Shown: one piece after another, positions 50,705-58,654 of the stretch
Position numbering within the stretch: position 1 is the first letter of the stretch
How the letters are laid out: every line of letters begins with the position of its first letter
DNA from: Cystobacter ferrugineus
GTDB taxonomy: Bacteria > Myxococcota > Myxococcia > Myxococcales > Myxococcaceae
DNA length: 64,000 bases
Assembly: GCF_001887355.1 (NCBI RefSeq)
Contig: NZ_MPIN01000013.1
Coordinates: 218,044 to 282,043, forward strand
Direction of reading: 5' to 3'
Notes under the pieces: generated by a model
Database searches by the model: none
What the model was told of the DNA's origin: nothing
What the model saw: the letters and a program-made list of their open reading frames with translations, nothing else
Position numbers and translations under genes: made by a program

Positions 50705-53470
50705 TCAGGGGGCCCAGGGAGCCACGATGTTCCAGGTCGAGTCGGCGTTGAAGCCGCCGGCCGAATCCCAGGTGCTCCCGTAGCCCGAGGCCGTCCACAC
50801 CTCGGCGGCGTAGTGGCGGATGTAGCGGCCGGGGTAGTTGAAGGACTCGAACGACACCCCCGAGCCGGACAGACCCGGCTGGGCGCAGAAGGTGGCGTCC
50901 TGATCGAAGAGCCCCGAGCCATCGCGGCGATCCCTCCGCACGCGGCTGCCCATGTGCCGCAGGTACTCACCCGGGAAGTTGCGCGACTCGAACGAGTAGC
51001 AGCTCGACTCGGCCAGGCCCGGCACGAGCTTGAAGGTCGCGTCCGCCTTGAGCACCGAGCTGCTGGCTCCGTCCACCACCTCGGTCCTGGCCAGGCTGTC
51101 GATGTGACGCAGGTAGCGGTTGGTGTAGCCCGACGTCGTCACCTGGAAGGACTGGAACGTGTTCGTGGGGACGTTCGCGCCGCTCTTCCACCACGGCGTC
51201 GCGATGGCCCAGGTCGCGTCCTGACGGAAGCCCGTGGTGTTCTCCAGGGCGTCCACCCAGACCTCGCCACCGCGGTGACGCACGTAGGAGCCGGGCTTGT
51301 TCTTGGACTCCAGCGACACGTTCCCCGAGCCATCCAGCGCGTTGCGCGCGCAGAAGGTGGCGTCCTGGGCGAAGAGCGCCGAGCCGTCACGCCCGTCCCG
51401 GCGGATGCGGCTGCCCGAGTGCCGCAGGTAGCTGCCCGGGTAGTTGCGCGACTCGAACGAGTAGCAGGCGGCATCGGCCAGGCCGGCGACGATCTTGAAG
51501 GTCGCGTCCTGCTTGAGCGTGGTGGAGCTGGTGTTGCTCACCACCTCGGTGGTGCCCAGGCTCTCGATGTGCCGCACGAAGCGGTTGGTGTAACCCGGCG
51601 TCGTCACCTGCAGGGCGCGGAACTGGCCCACGGGCAGCGGTCCCTTGTTGTTGAGCTGCTTCGAGGCGGCGATCAGATCCAGATGGGCCGCGCGAACCTG
51701 GTTGAAGTCCATCTTGAGCACGGCCCGATCGTAGGTGTACAGGCCGTTCACCTCGTTCTCCACGTCGGTGATCTCCGTGTAGACGGACGCGCTCAGACCG
51801 GGGTTGTCGAGCAGCGCCCGCTGGCCCGCCATGAGCTCCAGGTAGCGCGCGGTGAGCGACGCGCTCGAGGTGTACAGATCGCCGTACCCGAAGCCATTGC
51901 CGGGGCTCCACTCGTGGCCGGAGATGCGCATGCCCAGGCCGCCGAACTCACCCAGCACCGCCGCGCGCGTGGCGGACGGAACCGGGGAGCCCGGGCCCTG
52001 GTAGACGTGCCAGTCCGCCAGGTCTCCGTTTCCTCCGTCCACGGCACCACAGCAGTTGATGCCACTCATGTTGTCCACGAGCCGCGAGGGATCCCAGCTC
52101 TTCACCAGGTCCGCCAGCCGGGCCTGATCGTACTGACCCCAGCCCTCGTTCTGCACCACCCAGGTGATGAGGGACGGTGAGCTGCGGTGCTCGTCCACCA
52201 TCTCGCGCAGCTCGCGCTCGAACTGGGCCTTGGCCGCCGTGGACGGCCCGGTCAGGGCCATGAGCGGCATGTCCTGCCAGACGAGGAGGCCGAGCTTGTC
52301 GGTCCAGTAGAACCAGCGCTGGGGCTCGACCTTGATGTGCTTGCGGATGAGGTTGAAGCCCAGGTCCTTGTGCTTCTGGATGTCGAACTTGAGCGCCGCG
52401 TCCGTGGGCGCGGTGTAGATGCCGTCCGGCCAGTAGCCCTGATCCAACGTGCCGAGCTGGAAGACGAACTGGCCGTTGAGCACCGGACGCAGCACGCCCG
52501 CCACGAGCTTGAGCCCGACGGAGCGCATGCCGAAGTAGCTCGTCACCTGGTCCACGACGGTGGAGCCGCTCTTGAGCGACACGCGCAGGTCATAGAGGAA
52601 GGGGCTGTCGGGGGACCACAGCTTGGGGTTGGGCACGGGGATGCGGAGCTCCCCGTCCACGCTGCCCGTGGCGCTGCCCACCTGCGTGGCGCCATCGAAG
52701 GCCACGGCCTCGACCGTCTGGCCGGCGATTCCCGCGCCGCGCACCGTCAGGCGCAGGGCCGAGCCCGCCACGTCCGGCGTCATGTCCAGCCGGGTGATGC
52801 GCGCGGACGGCGTGGGCTCGAGCCACACCGTCTGCCAGATGCCCGAGGCGGCCGTGTAGAAGATGCCACTGGGGTTGTTGCGCTGCTTGCCCACGGGCTG
52901 TCCGCCCGCGTCGGTGGGATCATAGACACCGACGATGATCTCGTTGGTGCCCCCATTGAGGTTGGCGGTGATGTCGAAGCTGAAGCCGTCGAAGCCGCCC
53001 TGGTGGGTGCCGACGAGCTGGCGGTTGACGTAGACGGTGGCCTCCCAGTCCACGGCGCCGAAGTGGAGCTGGACGCGCCGGCCGCTCCAGGCGGCGGGCA
53101 CGGTGAAGGTGCGCCGGTACCACATCCGGTCCTGGTGCCGCTTGATGCCGGAGATGGCCGACTCGATGGGGAAGGGGACGAGAATGCTCTCGGACAGGTT
53201 CTGGCCGAAGGGAGGCGTCTGGCCCGCGGTGGCGTTGCCGAACTGCCACTCGCCATTGAGGTTCTGCCAATCGGCGCGCACCATTTGTGGCCGGGGATAT
53301 TCCGGCAGGGCGTTGCTGGGAGTCGCCTGCGAGGTCCACTGCGTCGTCAGCGGCGGCGTCTTGGGCGCCCAGGCGGCCTGGGCCCCCTGGGACGAGAACA
53401 AGCCACAAAGCAGGGGCAGCAGTCGCAGCGCCGTGCCGCCAAGACGTGTGCGTCGAGATGGTTGGGTCAT
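50705..53470 (-). CDS. secreted GH2 glycoside hydrolase with two AbfB (CBM42-like) modules
   Basis: A 921-aa protein. Signal peptide to about 35 (SSQGAQA), then the GH2 sugar-binding, Ig-like and barrel domains (about 55-610). The acid/base is in WVVQNEGWG and the nucleophile in VLGEFGGLG. Residues about 617-765 and 770-921 are two similar AbfB modules (VTTPGYTNRFVRH / VTTSGYTNRYLRH; SFESRNYPGSYLRH / SFESRNFPGEYLRH), which bind arabinofuranose. Likely target: arabinose-containing hemicellulose. ATG 53470 follows GGGAGG by six bases. Confidence 0.9.
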   Translation of the reverse strand: MTQPSRRTRLGGTALRLLPLLCGLFSSQGAQAAWAPKTPPLTTQWTSQATPSNALPEYPRPQMVRADWQNLNGEWQFGNATAGQTPPFGQNLSESILVPFPIESAISGIKRHQDRMWYRRTFTVPAAWSGRRVQLHFGAVDWEATVYVNRQLVGTHQGGFDGFSFDITANLNGGTNEIIVGVYDPTDAGGQPVGKQRNNPSGIFYTAASGIWQTVWLEPTPSARITRLDMTPDVAGSALRLTVRGAGIAGQTVEAVAFDGATQVGSATGSVDGELRIPVPNPKLWSPDSPFLYDLRVSLKSGSTVVDQVTSYFGMRSVGLKLVAGVLRPVLNGQFVFQLGTLDQGYWPDGIYTAPTDAALKFDIQKHKDLGFNLIRKHIKVEPQRWFYWTDKLGLLVWQDMPLMALTGPSTAAKAQFERELREMVDEHRSSPSLITWVVQNEGWGQYDQARLADLVKSWDPSRLVDNMSGINCCGAVDGGNGDLADWHVYQGPGSPVPSATRAAVLGEFGGLGMRISGHEWSPGNGFGYGDLYTSSASLTARYLELMAGQRALLDNPGLSASVYTEITDVENEVNGLYTYDRAVLKMDFNQVRAAHLDLIAASKQLNNKGPLPVGQFRALQVTTPGYTNRFVRHIESLGTTEVVSNTSSTTLKQDATFKIVAGLADAACYSFESRNYPGSYLRHSGSRIRRDGRDGSALFAQDATFCARNALDGSGNVSLESKNKPGSYVRHRGGEVWVDALENTTGFRQDATWAIATPWWKSGANVPTNTFQSFQVTTSGYTNRYLRHIDSLARTEVVDGASSSVLKADATFKLVPGLAESSCYSFESRNFPGEYLRHMGSRVRRDRRDGSGLFDQDATFCAQPGLSGSGVSFESFNYPGRYIRHYAAEVWTASGYGSTWDSAGGFNADSTWNIVAPWAP

Positions 53471-53743
53471 GGGTGTCCTCCCACGGAGTCGACAGGGGGA
53501 ATTCAGCAGTCTCCGGGGTTGTGCCCATTTACACGATTTCCCATGAATCAACATGAAGACAATTATTTAAATGACTTCCGAACTCATCCACTGCGGAACA
53601 ACGGCGGGATGTCGCATCGCGTCGTTCCGGGGAGCACACCTCCTCCACCTCTGGGCGGTTGCTCTCGCGTGTCCGCGGGAGCGCCAGTCCTGAAAGGCAG
53701 GGCCGGCGAGATCGGCGGGTGGGTGACCGGGTAGGCTTGACGA

Positions 53744-53758
53744 CTTAGGACTCCTAAG
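53744..53758. promoter_or_regulatory. MarR operator and promoter of the protoglobin operon
   Basis: CTTAGGA-C-TCCTAAG is a perfect 15-base palindrome. TTGACG (53737-53742) precedes it by one base and TAGATC (53760) follows at 17-base spacing, so a repressor bound here would block the promoter. The same arrangement occurs at 55322-55350. Confidence 0.75.
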
Positions 53759-53771
53759 TTAGATCGAGCTC

Positions 53772-53900
53772 ATGACTGGGCAGCGACTGGGACCGGGCAG
53801 TGACTGGCGTACTCAACCGCGCCTGGATTGCCCGGAGCATGAGCTCGCGGCTGAGTCGGCGCGACGAGAGGTCTGGGAGCAGTTCATGCGTCGCGGCTGA
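53772..53900 (+). pseudogene. 42-codon internally deleted MarR-like ORF
   Basis: In one uninterrupted frame it encodes the first residues (MTGQR) and the last 28 of a MarR regulator (RLDCPEHELAAESARREV, WEQFMRRG), parallel to MTSQR...RLDCPEQE...IWEQFMRPR of the gene at 55357. The wing, helix-turn-helix and three of four cysteines are gone. It sits behind the operator promoter and 94 bases before the protoglobin gene. Either a decaying duplicate or a tiny leader protein that keeps the dimer/Cys end. Confidence 0.65.
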
Positions 53901-53994
53901 CGCCATTGCGTCTCAGGTACGAGCGAACACGAATTCCGCGGCCATTCCGGCCGACGGCGGCAGCGGAGCTTTGCTCCACGAAGGAGAAGAAGAA

Positions 53995-54582
53995 ATGACT
54001 GACATCCCCGGCTATACCCATGGCACCTCGTCCGTTGCGCGTTCACCTGTGTCCCTCACCGACTTCGAAAAGATGAAGGCCAGCGTCCTGTTCGGCGAAG
54101 AGGACGTGAAGTACCTCCGCATGTCGCATGACATCGTGAAGGGGCGCGTCGAGGCGATCCTCGACGTCTGGTACGGGTTTGTTGGGAGTCAGCCGCATCT
54201 GCTCGCCTCGTTCAGTGGAAAGACGGACGGCAAGCCTCTTGGCGACTACCTTGGCCTCGTCCGCAAGCGCTTCGGCCAGTGGATTCTCGATACGTCGCGT
54301 GCCCAGTACGACCAGGCCTGGCTCGACTACCAGCACGAGATTGGCCTGCGCCACCATCGGGCGAAGAAGAACAAGACCGACGGAGCCCCCTCGACGGACC
54401 TCGTGCCCTTTCGGGACCTGTTCGCGCTCATCTTCCCGGTGACCTTTACCCTGCGCCCCTTCCTGGCCGGGCAGGGCCATTCAGCAGAGGACGTCGAGAA
54501 GATGTCCGCGGCGTGGCTCAAGTCATGCCTGTTGCAGGTGACGCTCTGGGCCCACCCCTATGTCAAGGATGGGGACTTCTAA
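53995..54582 (+). CDS. protoglobin
   Basis: A 195-aa single-domain globin of the protoglobin family, cytoplasmic, haem-binding, able to bind O2, CO and NO. The N-terminal extension GYTHGTSSVARSPVSLTDFE is family-typical, as is EEDVKYLRMSHDIVKGRVEAILDVWYGFV. The proximal His lies in YQHEIGLRHHRAKK (H120 is the best candidate). GAAGGAGAAGAA precedes the start, which I place at 53995 rather than at the upstream in-frame ATG 53800. The stop and the next start share one base (TAATG), so the redoxin is co-translated. Confidence 0.9.
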   Translation: MTDIPGYTHGTSSVARSPVSLTDFEKMKASVLFGEEDVKYLRMSHDIVKGRVEAILDVWYGFVGSQPHLLASFSGKTDGKPLGDYLGLVRKRFGQWILDTSRAQYDQAWLDYQHEIGLRHHRAKKNKTDGAPSTDLVPFRDLFALIFPVTFTLRPFLAGQGHSAEDVEKMSAAWLKSCLLQVTLWAHPYVKDGDF

Positions 54583-55157
54583 TGACGTTGCGCCCCGCGC
54601 CCGCGTGGCGGACGGCCGCATGGCTCAACACGCCGGAGCCGCTCACTCTCGAGCGACTCCGCGGCAAGGTCGTCCTCCTCCACGCATTCCAAATGCTCTG
54701 CCCTGGATGCGTCGCCCGAGGCATTCCGCAGGCACAGCGCGTCGCCGAAGCCTTCGCGGGCGCGCCGCTCGTCGTGGTCGGGCTGCACACGGTCTTCGAG
54801 CACCACGAGGCCATGAAGATCGAGTCCCTTCGGGCGTTCCTCCACGAATACCGGGTGAAGTTCCCGGTGGGCGTGGACGCACCGGGCGAAGCCGGCGATC
54901 CCATCCCGCGGACAATGAGCGCGTACGCCATGCGGGGAACGCCGACGACGGTATTGATCGACGCGCAGGGACGTCTTCGCCGGCAGATCTTCGGTGTTCA
55001 CGACGACCTGCTGCTAGGCGCCGAGCTGCAGACCCTCCTGCTCGAGGCCCATTCGGGACCAGCGTTCGGTGTGCAGCGGTCTACGACCCAGGTGCTTCCC
55101 GCCGCTGCCTGTGACGACAGCGGCTGCGCTGCGCCTTCGGATGCCGCGCCGGACTGA
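54582..55157 (+). CDS. redoxin (thioredoxin-fold) protein with CPGC motif
   Basis: A 191-aa protein. GKVVLLHAFQMLCPGCVARGIPQ has the CxxC active site at about residue 40, and AYAMRGTPTTVLIDAQGRLRRQIFG holds the cis-Pro loop: a TlpA/AhpC-like fold. The C-terminus has an unusual Cys pair (AACDDSGCAAP). No signal peptide, hence cytoplasmic. It would reduce disulfides or peroxides and could serve to re-reduce the protoglobin haem or the regulator's cysteines (inference). Confidence 0.85.
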   Translation: MTLRPAPAWRTAAWLNTPEPLTLERLRGKVVLLHAFQMLCPGCVARGIPQAQRVAEAFAGAPLVVVGLHTVFEHHEAMKIESLRAFLHEYRVKFPVGVDAPGEAGDPIPRTMSAYAMRGTPTTVLIDAQGRLRRQIFGVHDDLLLGAELQTLLLEAHSGPAFGVQRSTTQVLPAAACDDSGCAAPSDAAPD

Positions 55158-55328
55158 CCCGGGCCGGAGCGTCGGCCACGACGTCCCGCGCCGGAACAGG
55201 CCCGGCGCTGGACTCGGAATGGCCGCGCGGCGCCCGTCAGCGCGGCCTTCCTCGCCCCCTCCCTCACCCTCCGCGGGGCCATCCTCCCTCCTATACGCAA
55301 GGCCCGTGAGATGGCGGCGCCTTGACAG

Positions 55329-55343
55329 ATTAGGAGTCCTAAT
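55329..55343. promoter_or_regulatory. MarR operator and promoter of its own gene
   Basis: ATTAGGA-G-TCCTAAT is a perfect 15-base palindrome, one base after TTGACA (55322-55327). A TAAGTC lies at 17-base spacing. The core TTAGGAxTCCTAA is identical with the operator at 53744. Confidence 0.75.
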
Positions 55344-55356
55344 TTAAGTCCTTTGC

Positions 55357-56016
55357 ATGACCAGCCAGCGCCGACCGTACTTCGACGAGCACACCGAGCC
55401 GGTCGCCACGCGCATCGCAGCCGGTCTGCACAAGATCGGGCTCGCGATGAAGCAGCAAGCCTGGCAGCAGGCCAACGAAGAAGGGCTCTCCGCGACGCAA
55501 GGGCAGATCCTCGCGGCGCTGGTTGAGCACGGCCCGCTCACTGGCACGGAGTTGAGCAAGCGCCTCGGCGTGACGCTCCCGACCATCAGCGACTCCGTCC
55601 AGGTCCTCGTCCAAAAGAATCTCGTGACGAAGTCGCCTGACCCTCGTCATCCGCGCGCGAGCCTGCTGACGCCCACGAAGAAGGGGGCAGAGCAAGGAGC
55701 CCGCGCGCGTTCATGGCCGGAGTTCATGGCAGGTGCCGTCACCGACCTGTCCCCCGAGGAGCAACGAGCGTTCTTCACCGGCGTGATGAAGATGATCCGC
55801 TCGCTGCAGGAACAGGGGCTCGTCCCGCTCAGTGGCATGTGCGTCACCTGTACGCACTTCCGCCCGAACGTGCGTGCGGGAGCGACGCCACACCACTGTG
55901 CCTTCGTCGATGCGCCTCTCGCGGAAGACCAACTTCGCCTCGATTGCCCCGAACAAGAGAGCGCGGAGGACACGGCGCGCCAGCGAATCTGGGAACAGTT
56001 CATGCGGCCGCGCTGA
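55357..56016 (+). CDS. MarR-family regulator with C-terminal four-Cys cluster
   Basis: A 219-aa protein. Residues about 20-115 are the winged helix (SATQGQILAALVEHGPLTGTELSKRLGVTLPTISDSVQVLVQKNLV, PDPRHPRAS as wing). A helical part follows. The C-terminus has C162 and C165 (GMCVTCTHF), C181 (PHHCAFVD) and C197 (RLDCPEQE), spaced 2, 15 and 15 residues. This could hold an Fe-S cluster or zinc and act as a redox/gas sensor. Palindromes before it and before the protoglobin operon indicate repression of both. Confidence 0.9.
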   Translation: MTSQRRPYFDEHTEPVATRIAAGLHKIGLAMKQQAWQQANEEGLSATQGQILAALVEHGPLTGTELSKRLGVTLPTISDSVQVLVQKNLVTKSPDPRHPRASLLTPTKKGAEQGARARSWPEFMAGAVTDLSPEEQRAFFTGVMKMIRSLQEQGLVPLSGMCVTCTHFRPNVRAGATPHHCAFVDAPLAEDQLRLDCPEQESAEDTARQRIWEQFMRPR

Positions 56017-56042
56017 CGTCCTGCCCGCCGAGGAGGCCGCGC

Positions 56043-57137
56043 TCAGTACGGCGTCTGGGACACGGCGAGACCGGGGCTCGACTCCCAGGACGTGACGTAG
56101 TTGTCCGGGGTGCGCCGCCACCACTGGCCCCACATCACGCCGGACGAGTTCCGGTACGACCACGCGGTGTTGGAGTTATTGACCAGCCAGCTCTTGATGG
56201 ACGCGTCATTGGCCGCGCCGGCCCACTTGCCCGCCCACCGCACGAAGATGCCCTTGAAGCCGGCGGTGTCGCCATGGCCGCCGTTGGCGTCGTACTCGTC
56301 ATTGAGGATGTCGGCGATGTGCTGGCCCGTGAGGTTGCGGCGGGTCCAGTTCACCGCCAGCCCGCCCACGTCGCGGTAGCTCGTGTTGCCCGTGGCCTGG
56401 TAGAGCAGCGTCGACGCGCCCGCGAAGGTGCCCTGGTTGTAGGTGAAGGCCCACCAGACCTTGGTGCCGTTGGCCTGGATGTGGTCGGCCACCTGGCCGG
56501 TCGAGGGGTTGACCAGCGTGGCGCGCAGCCAGTTGTAGATCTGCTCCGCCTGCGCCCGGTAGCCCGTGTTCACCGTGTTGCGCGCGAGCAGCATCGCCGC
56601 GATGGTGGCCGGACCATTCACGCACGCGTTCTTGGTCTGTTTGTCCGTGCGCCACCACAGACCCCCGCCCAGCTTGCTGTCCCAGGCCCGGTCCCAGATC
56701 TTGTTGAACTGCCATTGCGCCTGATCCAGGAACGGGCGGTGGCCGGTGATCTCGTAGCCACGCGTCAGGGCGATGACCGCCCACATGACGTCATCGTTGT
56801 ACTCGTTCCACGACGCGAAGTCCGTGGTGCCGCTGACCACGTTGTTCAGCCCGTTGAGCAGGCTGAACACCAGATCGCGGTGGGCCGGATTGCGCGTCCG
56901 GTCATAGGCGTCCTCGGCCGCCTCGATCTGCTCGCAGACCCGCCAGAAGTCGAACCGGCTCGGCGCGCCACGGTTCGTGTCGACCACGTAGTAGCCGTTG
57001 CCGCCGTTCGCGACATAGAAGGCGTTGTTGTAGGCGTCGAACGCCAGGTTCTTCTCCGCCGGGGTGAGCGCGAGGGCACCGGGCGCGGACGCCACGACCA
57101 CGGCGGTGACCAGGCCATTCAAGAGCCGCGAGTTCAT
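56043..57137 (-). CDS. secreted GH76 endo-alpha-1,6-mannanase-like protein
   Basis: A 364-aa protein with signal peptide (to about ALA24). The alpha-toroid has repeated helices and the paired catalytic aspartates in WNEYNDDVMWAVIALTRGYE. GGGLWWRTDKQTKNACVNGPA and YNQGTFAGAS are also GH76 signatures. It should cleave alpha-1,6-mannan backbones, such as those of yeast cell walls. It fits the nearby GH99-like enzyme as part of a mannan-degrading set. Confidence 0.88.
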   Translation of the reverse strand: MNSRLLNGLVTAVVVASAPGALALTPAEKNLAFDAYNNAFYVANGGNGYYVVDTNRGAPSRFDFWRVCEQIEAAEDAYDRTRNPAHRDLVFSLLNGLNNVVSGTTDFASWNEYNDDVMWAVIALTRGYEITGHRPFLDQAQWQFNKIWDRAWDSKLGGGLWWRTDKQTKNACVNGPATIAAMLLARNTVNTGYRAQAEQIYNWLRATLVNPSTGQVADHIQANGTKVWWAFTYNQGTFAGASTLLYQATGNTSYRDVGGLAVNWTRRNLTGQHIADILNDEYDANGGHGDTAGFKGIFVRWAGKWAGAANDASIKSWLVNNSNTAWSYRNSSGVMWGQWWRRTPDNYVTSWESSPGLAVSQTPY

Positions 57138-57228
57138 AAAGGCTTCCTCCTTGGAAATCAGGAACTCCTGCCTTGGCAGGTTAAGTCCAAGTAAACCAAT
57201 TTTCCAAGAAATGAAAGGGGGAGCGGTC

Positions 57229-57292
57229 TGGAAGAAGGCAAAGACAGTCGGCGACGTCGCGGGGGGCGAGGGTTCATTCGTGGCGTGGCTGG
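57229..57292 (+). pseudogene. O-methyltransferase motif-I fragment
   Basis: The plus strand encodes KKAKTVGDVAGGEGSFVAW. 57241-57279 agrees with the complementary strand of 50013-50051, inside the methyltransferase gene, at 37 of 39 bases. Only this piece of the gene remains. Confidence 0.6.
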
Positions 57293-57319
57293 CCGCTGCG
57301 AGTGGCTCGGCGGCAGCTC

Positions 57320-58507
57320 CTACCGCTGCAGGACACGATTTCCGCCCAGCGCGTCGATCACCACGATGACGTCATTGGAGGCGCGCTCGAAGAGGCCCGG
57401 CGTGTAGTTGCGCGAGGTGGCGGTCCACACGGGGCTCGGGGAGGACCAGGTCTCGAAGTTGCTGGTCGTGCTCACGTACCCGACATGGCAGCTACGCTGA
57501 GCCGGGGGGGTGCTCGACAGGTCGGGCGCTCCCGCCTTGTCCTCGTCGGAGCAGAAGGCCACGCCCACGGGGCCGTTGCCCACGCGGATGGCGAAGGGCA
57601 CATAGGCGTTGTAGCGCCGCCCGGAGCCCGGATCGATCCGGGACTGGTAGACGGTGCGGCGCAGCGAGTCATCCCACGTCTTGCCTCCGTCCCAGGACTC
57701 CACGGCGTTGATGACGTTGGCGCGGGCGCCGCCCGTGGGGAACGGCTCCACCCCCTCGGTGACGGCCATGAGGCGATCTCCCCCGAGCTGCACCACGGTG
57801 GCCATGCCCTCGCGGTTGAGCGCGCCGGCCCGCTTGTCCCGCGACACGGCCACCACGCCGTACGCGGTCCACGGCCCCGTGGTTCCACGGCGGCCCTGCA
57901 TGGCGATCCATTGGTGGCCGGGGTAGCCCCCCTGCGCGGCGAGCGGCTCGGAGTCGTAGTACACCTGCAGATCGCCGTTGGCGCGCTGGAACAGGAAGGG
58001 CGCCCCGACGAAGCGCGACTCGGGGCCCACGACGGTGCTGTCGTAGACCCAGCCATCCCCGTCGTTGTCGCTCCGGGTGACGGTGATGCGGAATTGCCCG
58101 TTGGCGAACTCGCGGAAGGCACAGAAGACGGTTCGCGTGCCGGGGATGGCGCGCATCGTCACGTCGCCGAACTCCACGGCCGGATTGTTCGCGACGGAGC
58201 CGTGGACGGACCAGGTCGCGCCGTTGTCGCGGCTCGCCCAGACCGTGATGCCATGGCCCGTGCTCGCCCCGCCCAGCAACACCCCGTCCGCGCGGCGGGT
58301 GATGGTGCGAATGGGGGCTCCACCGTTGGCCATCAGCACCCGCCAGCCGCCTGCCGGGAGCGCCTCCTCGAGCCGGGCGCTCGACGTGTCACGCTCGGGG
58401 GGCGCGTCGGGACCGCAGGCCCAGAGCGGCAGGGCGAGCAGGGTCAGCGCCATCGGGCGCGAGAGGGGCCAGCGGGCACGGCGGGACTTCGCGGCGGTCG
58501 GGAGCAT
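57320..58507 (-). CDS. lipoprotein with BNR/sialidase-like propeller fold
   Basis: A 395-aa lipoprotein (ALPLWACGPD). Asp-box-type motifs (SRDNGATWS, SWDGGKTWD) mark a six-bladed propeller. GGWRVLMANGGAPIRTITRR, GVLLGGAS, CAFREFANGQFRI and AYVPFAIRVGNGPVGVAFCSDED resemble GH93 exo-arabinanases or GH33 sialidases; I cannot choose between them. The ATG 58507 starts the signal peptide after a short basic stretch; TTG 58543 is also in frame. Confidence 0.75.
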   Translation of the reverse strand: MLPTAAKSRRARWPLSRPMALTLLALPLWACGPDAPPERDTSSARLEEALPAGGWRVLMANGGAPIRTITRRADGVLLGGASTGHGITVWASRDNGATWSVHGSVANNPAVEFGDVTMRAIPGTRTVFCAFREFANGQFRITVTRSDNDGDGWVYDSTVVGPESRFVGAPFLFQRANGDLQVYYDSEPLAAQGGYPGHQWIAMQGRRGTTGPWTAYGVVAVSRDKRAGALNREGMATVVQLGGDRLMAVTEGVEPFPTGGARANVINAVESWDGGKTWDDSLRRTVYQSRIDPGSGRRYNAYVPFAIRVGNGPVGVAFCSDEDKAGAPDLSSTPPAQRSCHVGYVSTTSNFETWSSPSPVWTATSRNYTPGLFERASNDVIVVIDALGGNRVLQR

Positions 58508-58654
58508 GGCGGTAGCGTGCAGCGGATGAATCCCTGGAATCAAGGATATCCTGCATAGGCCGGATAATTCATCGGGGCGTGGAGAAGGGACGCAGAGCCC
58601 CGCGCCCGGGGCTCGAGGTGGTGCTCGCCAATGGCTCCGTGTGCACCTGGGGCG

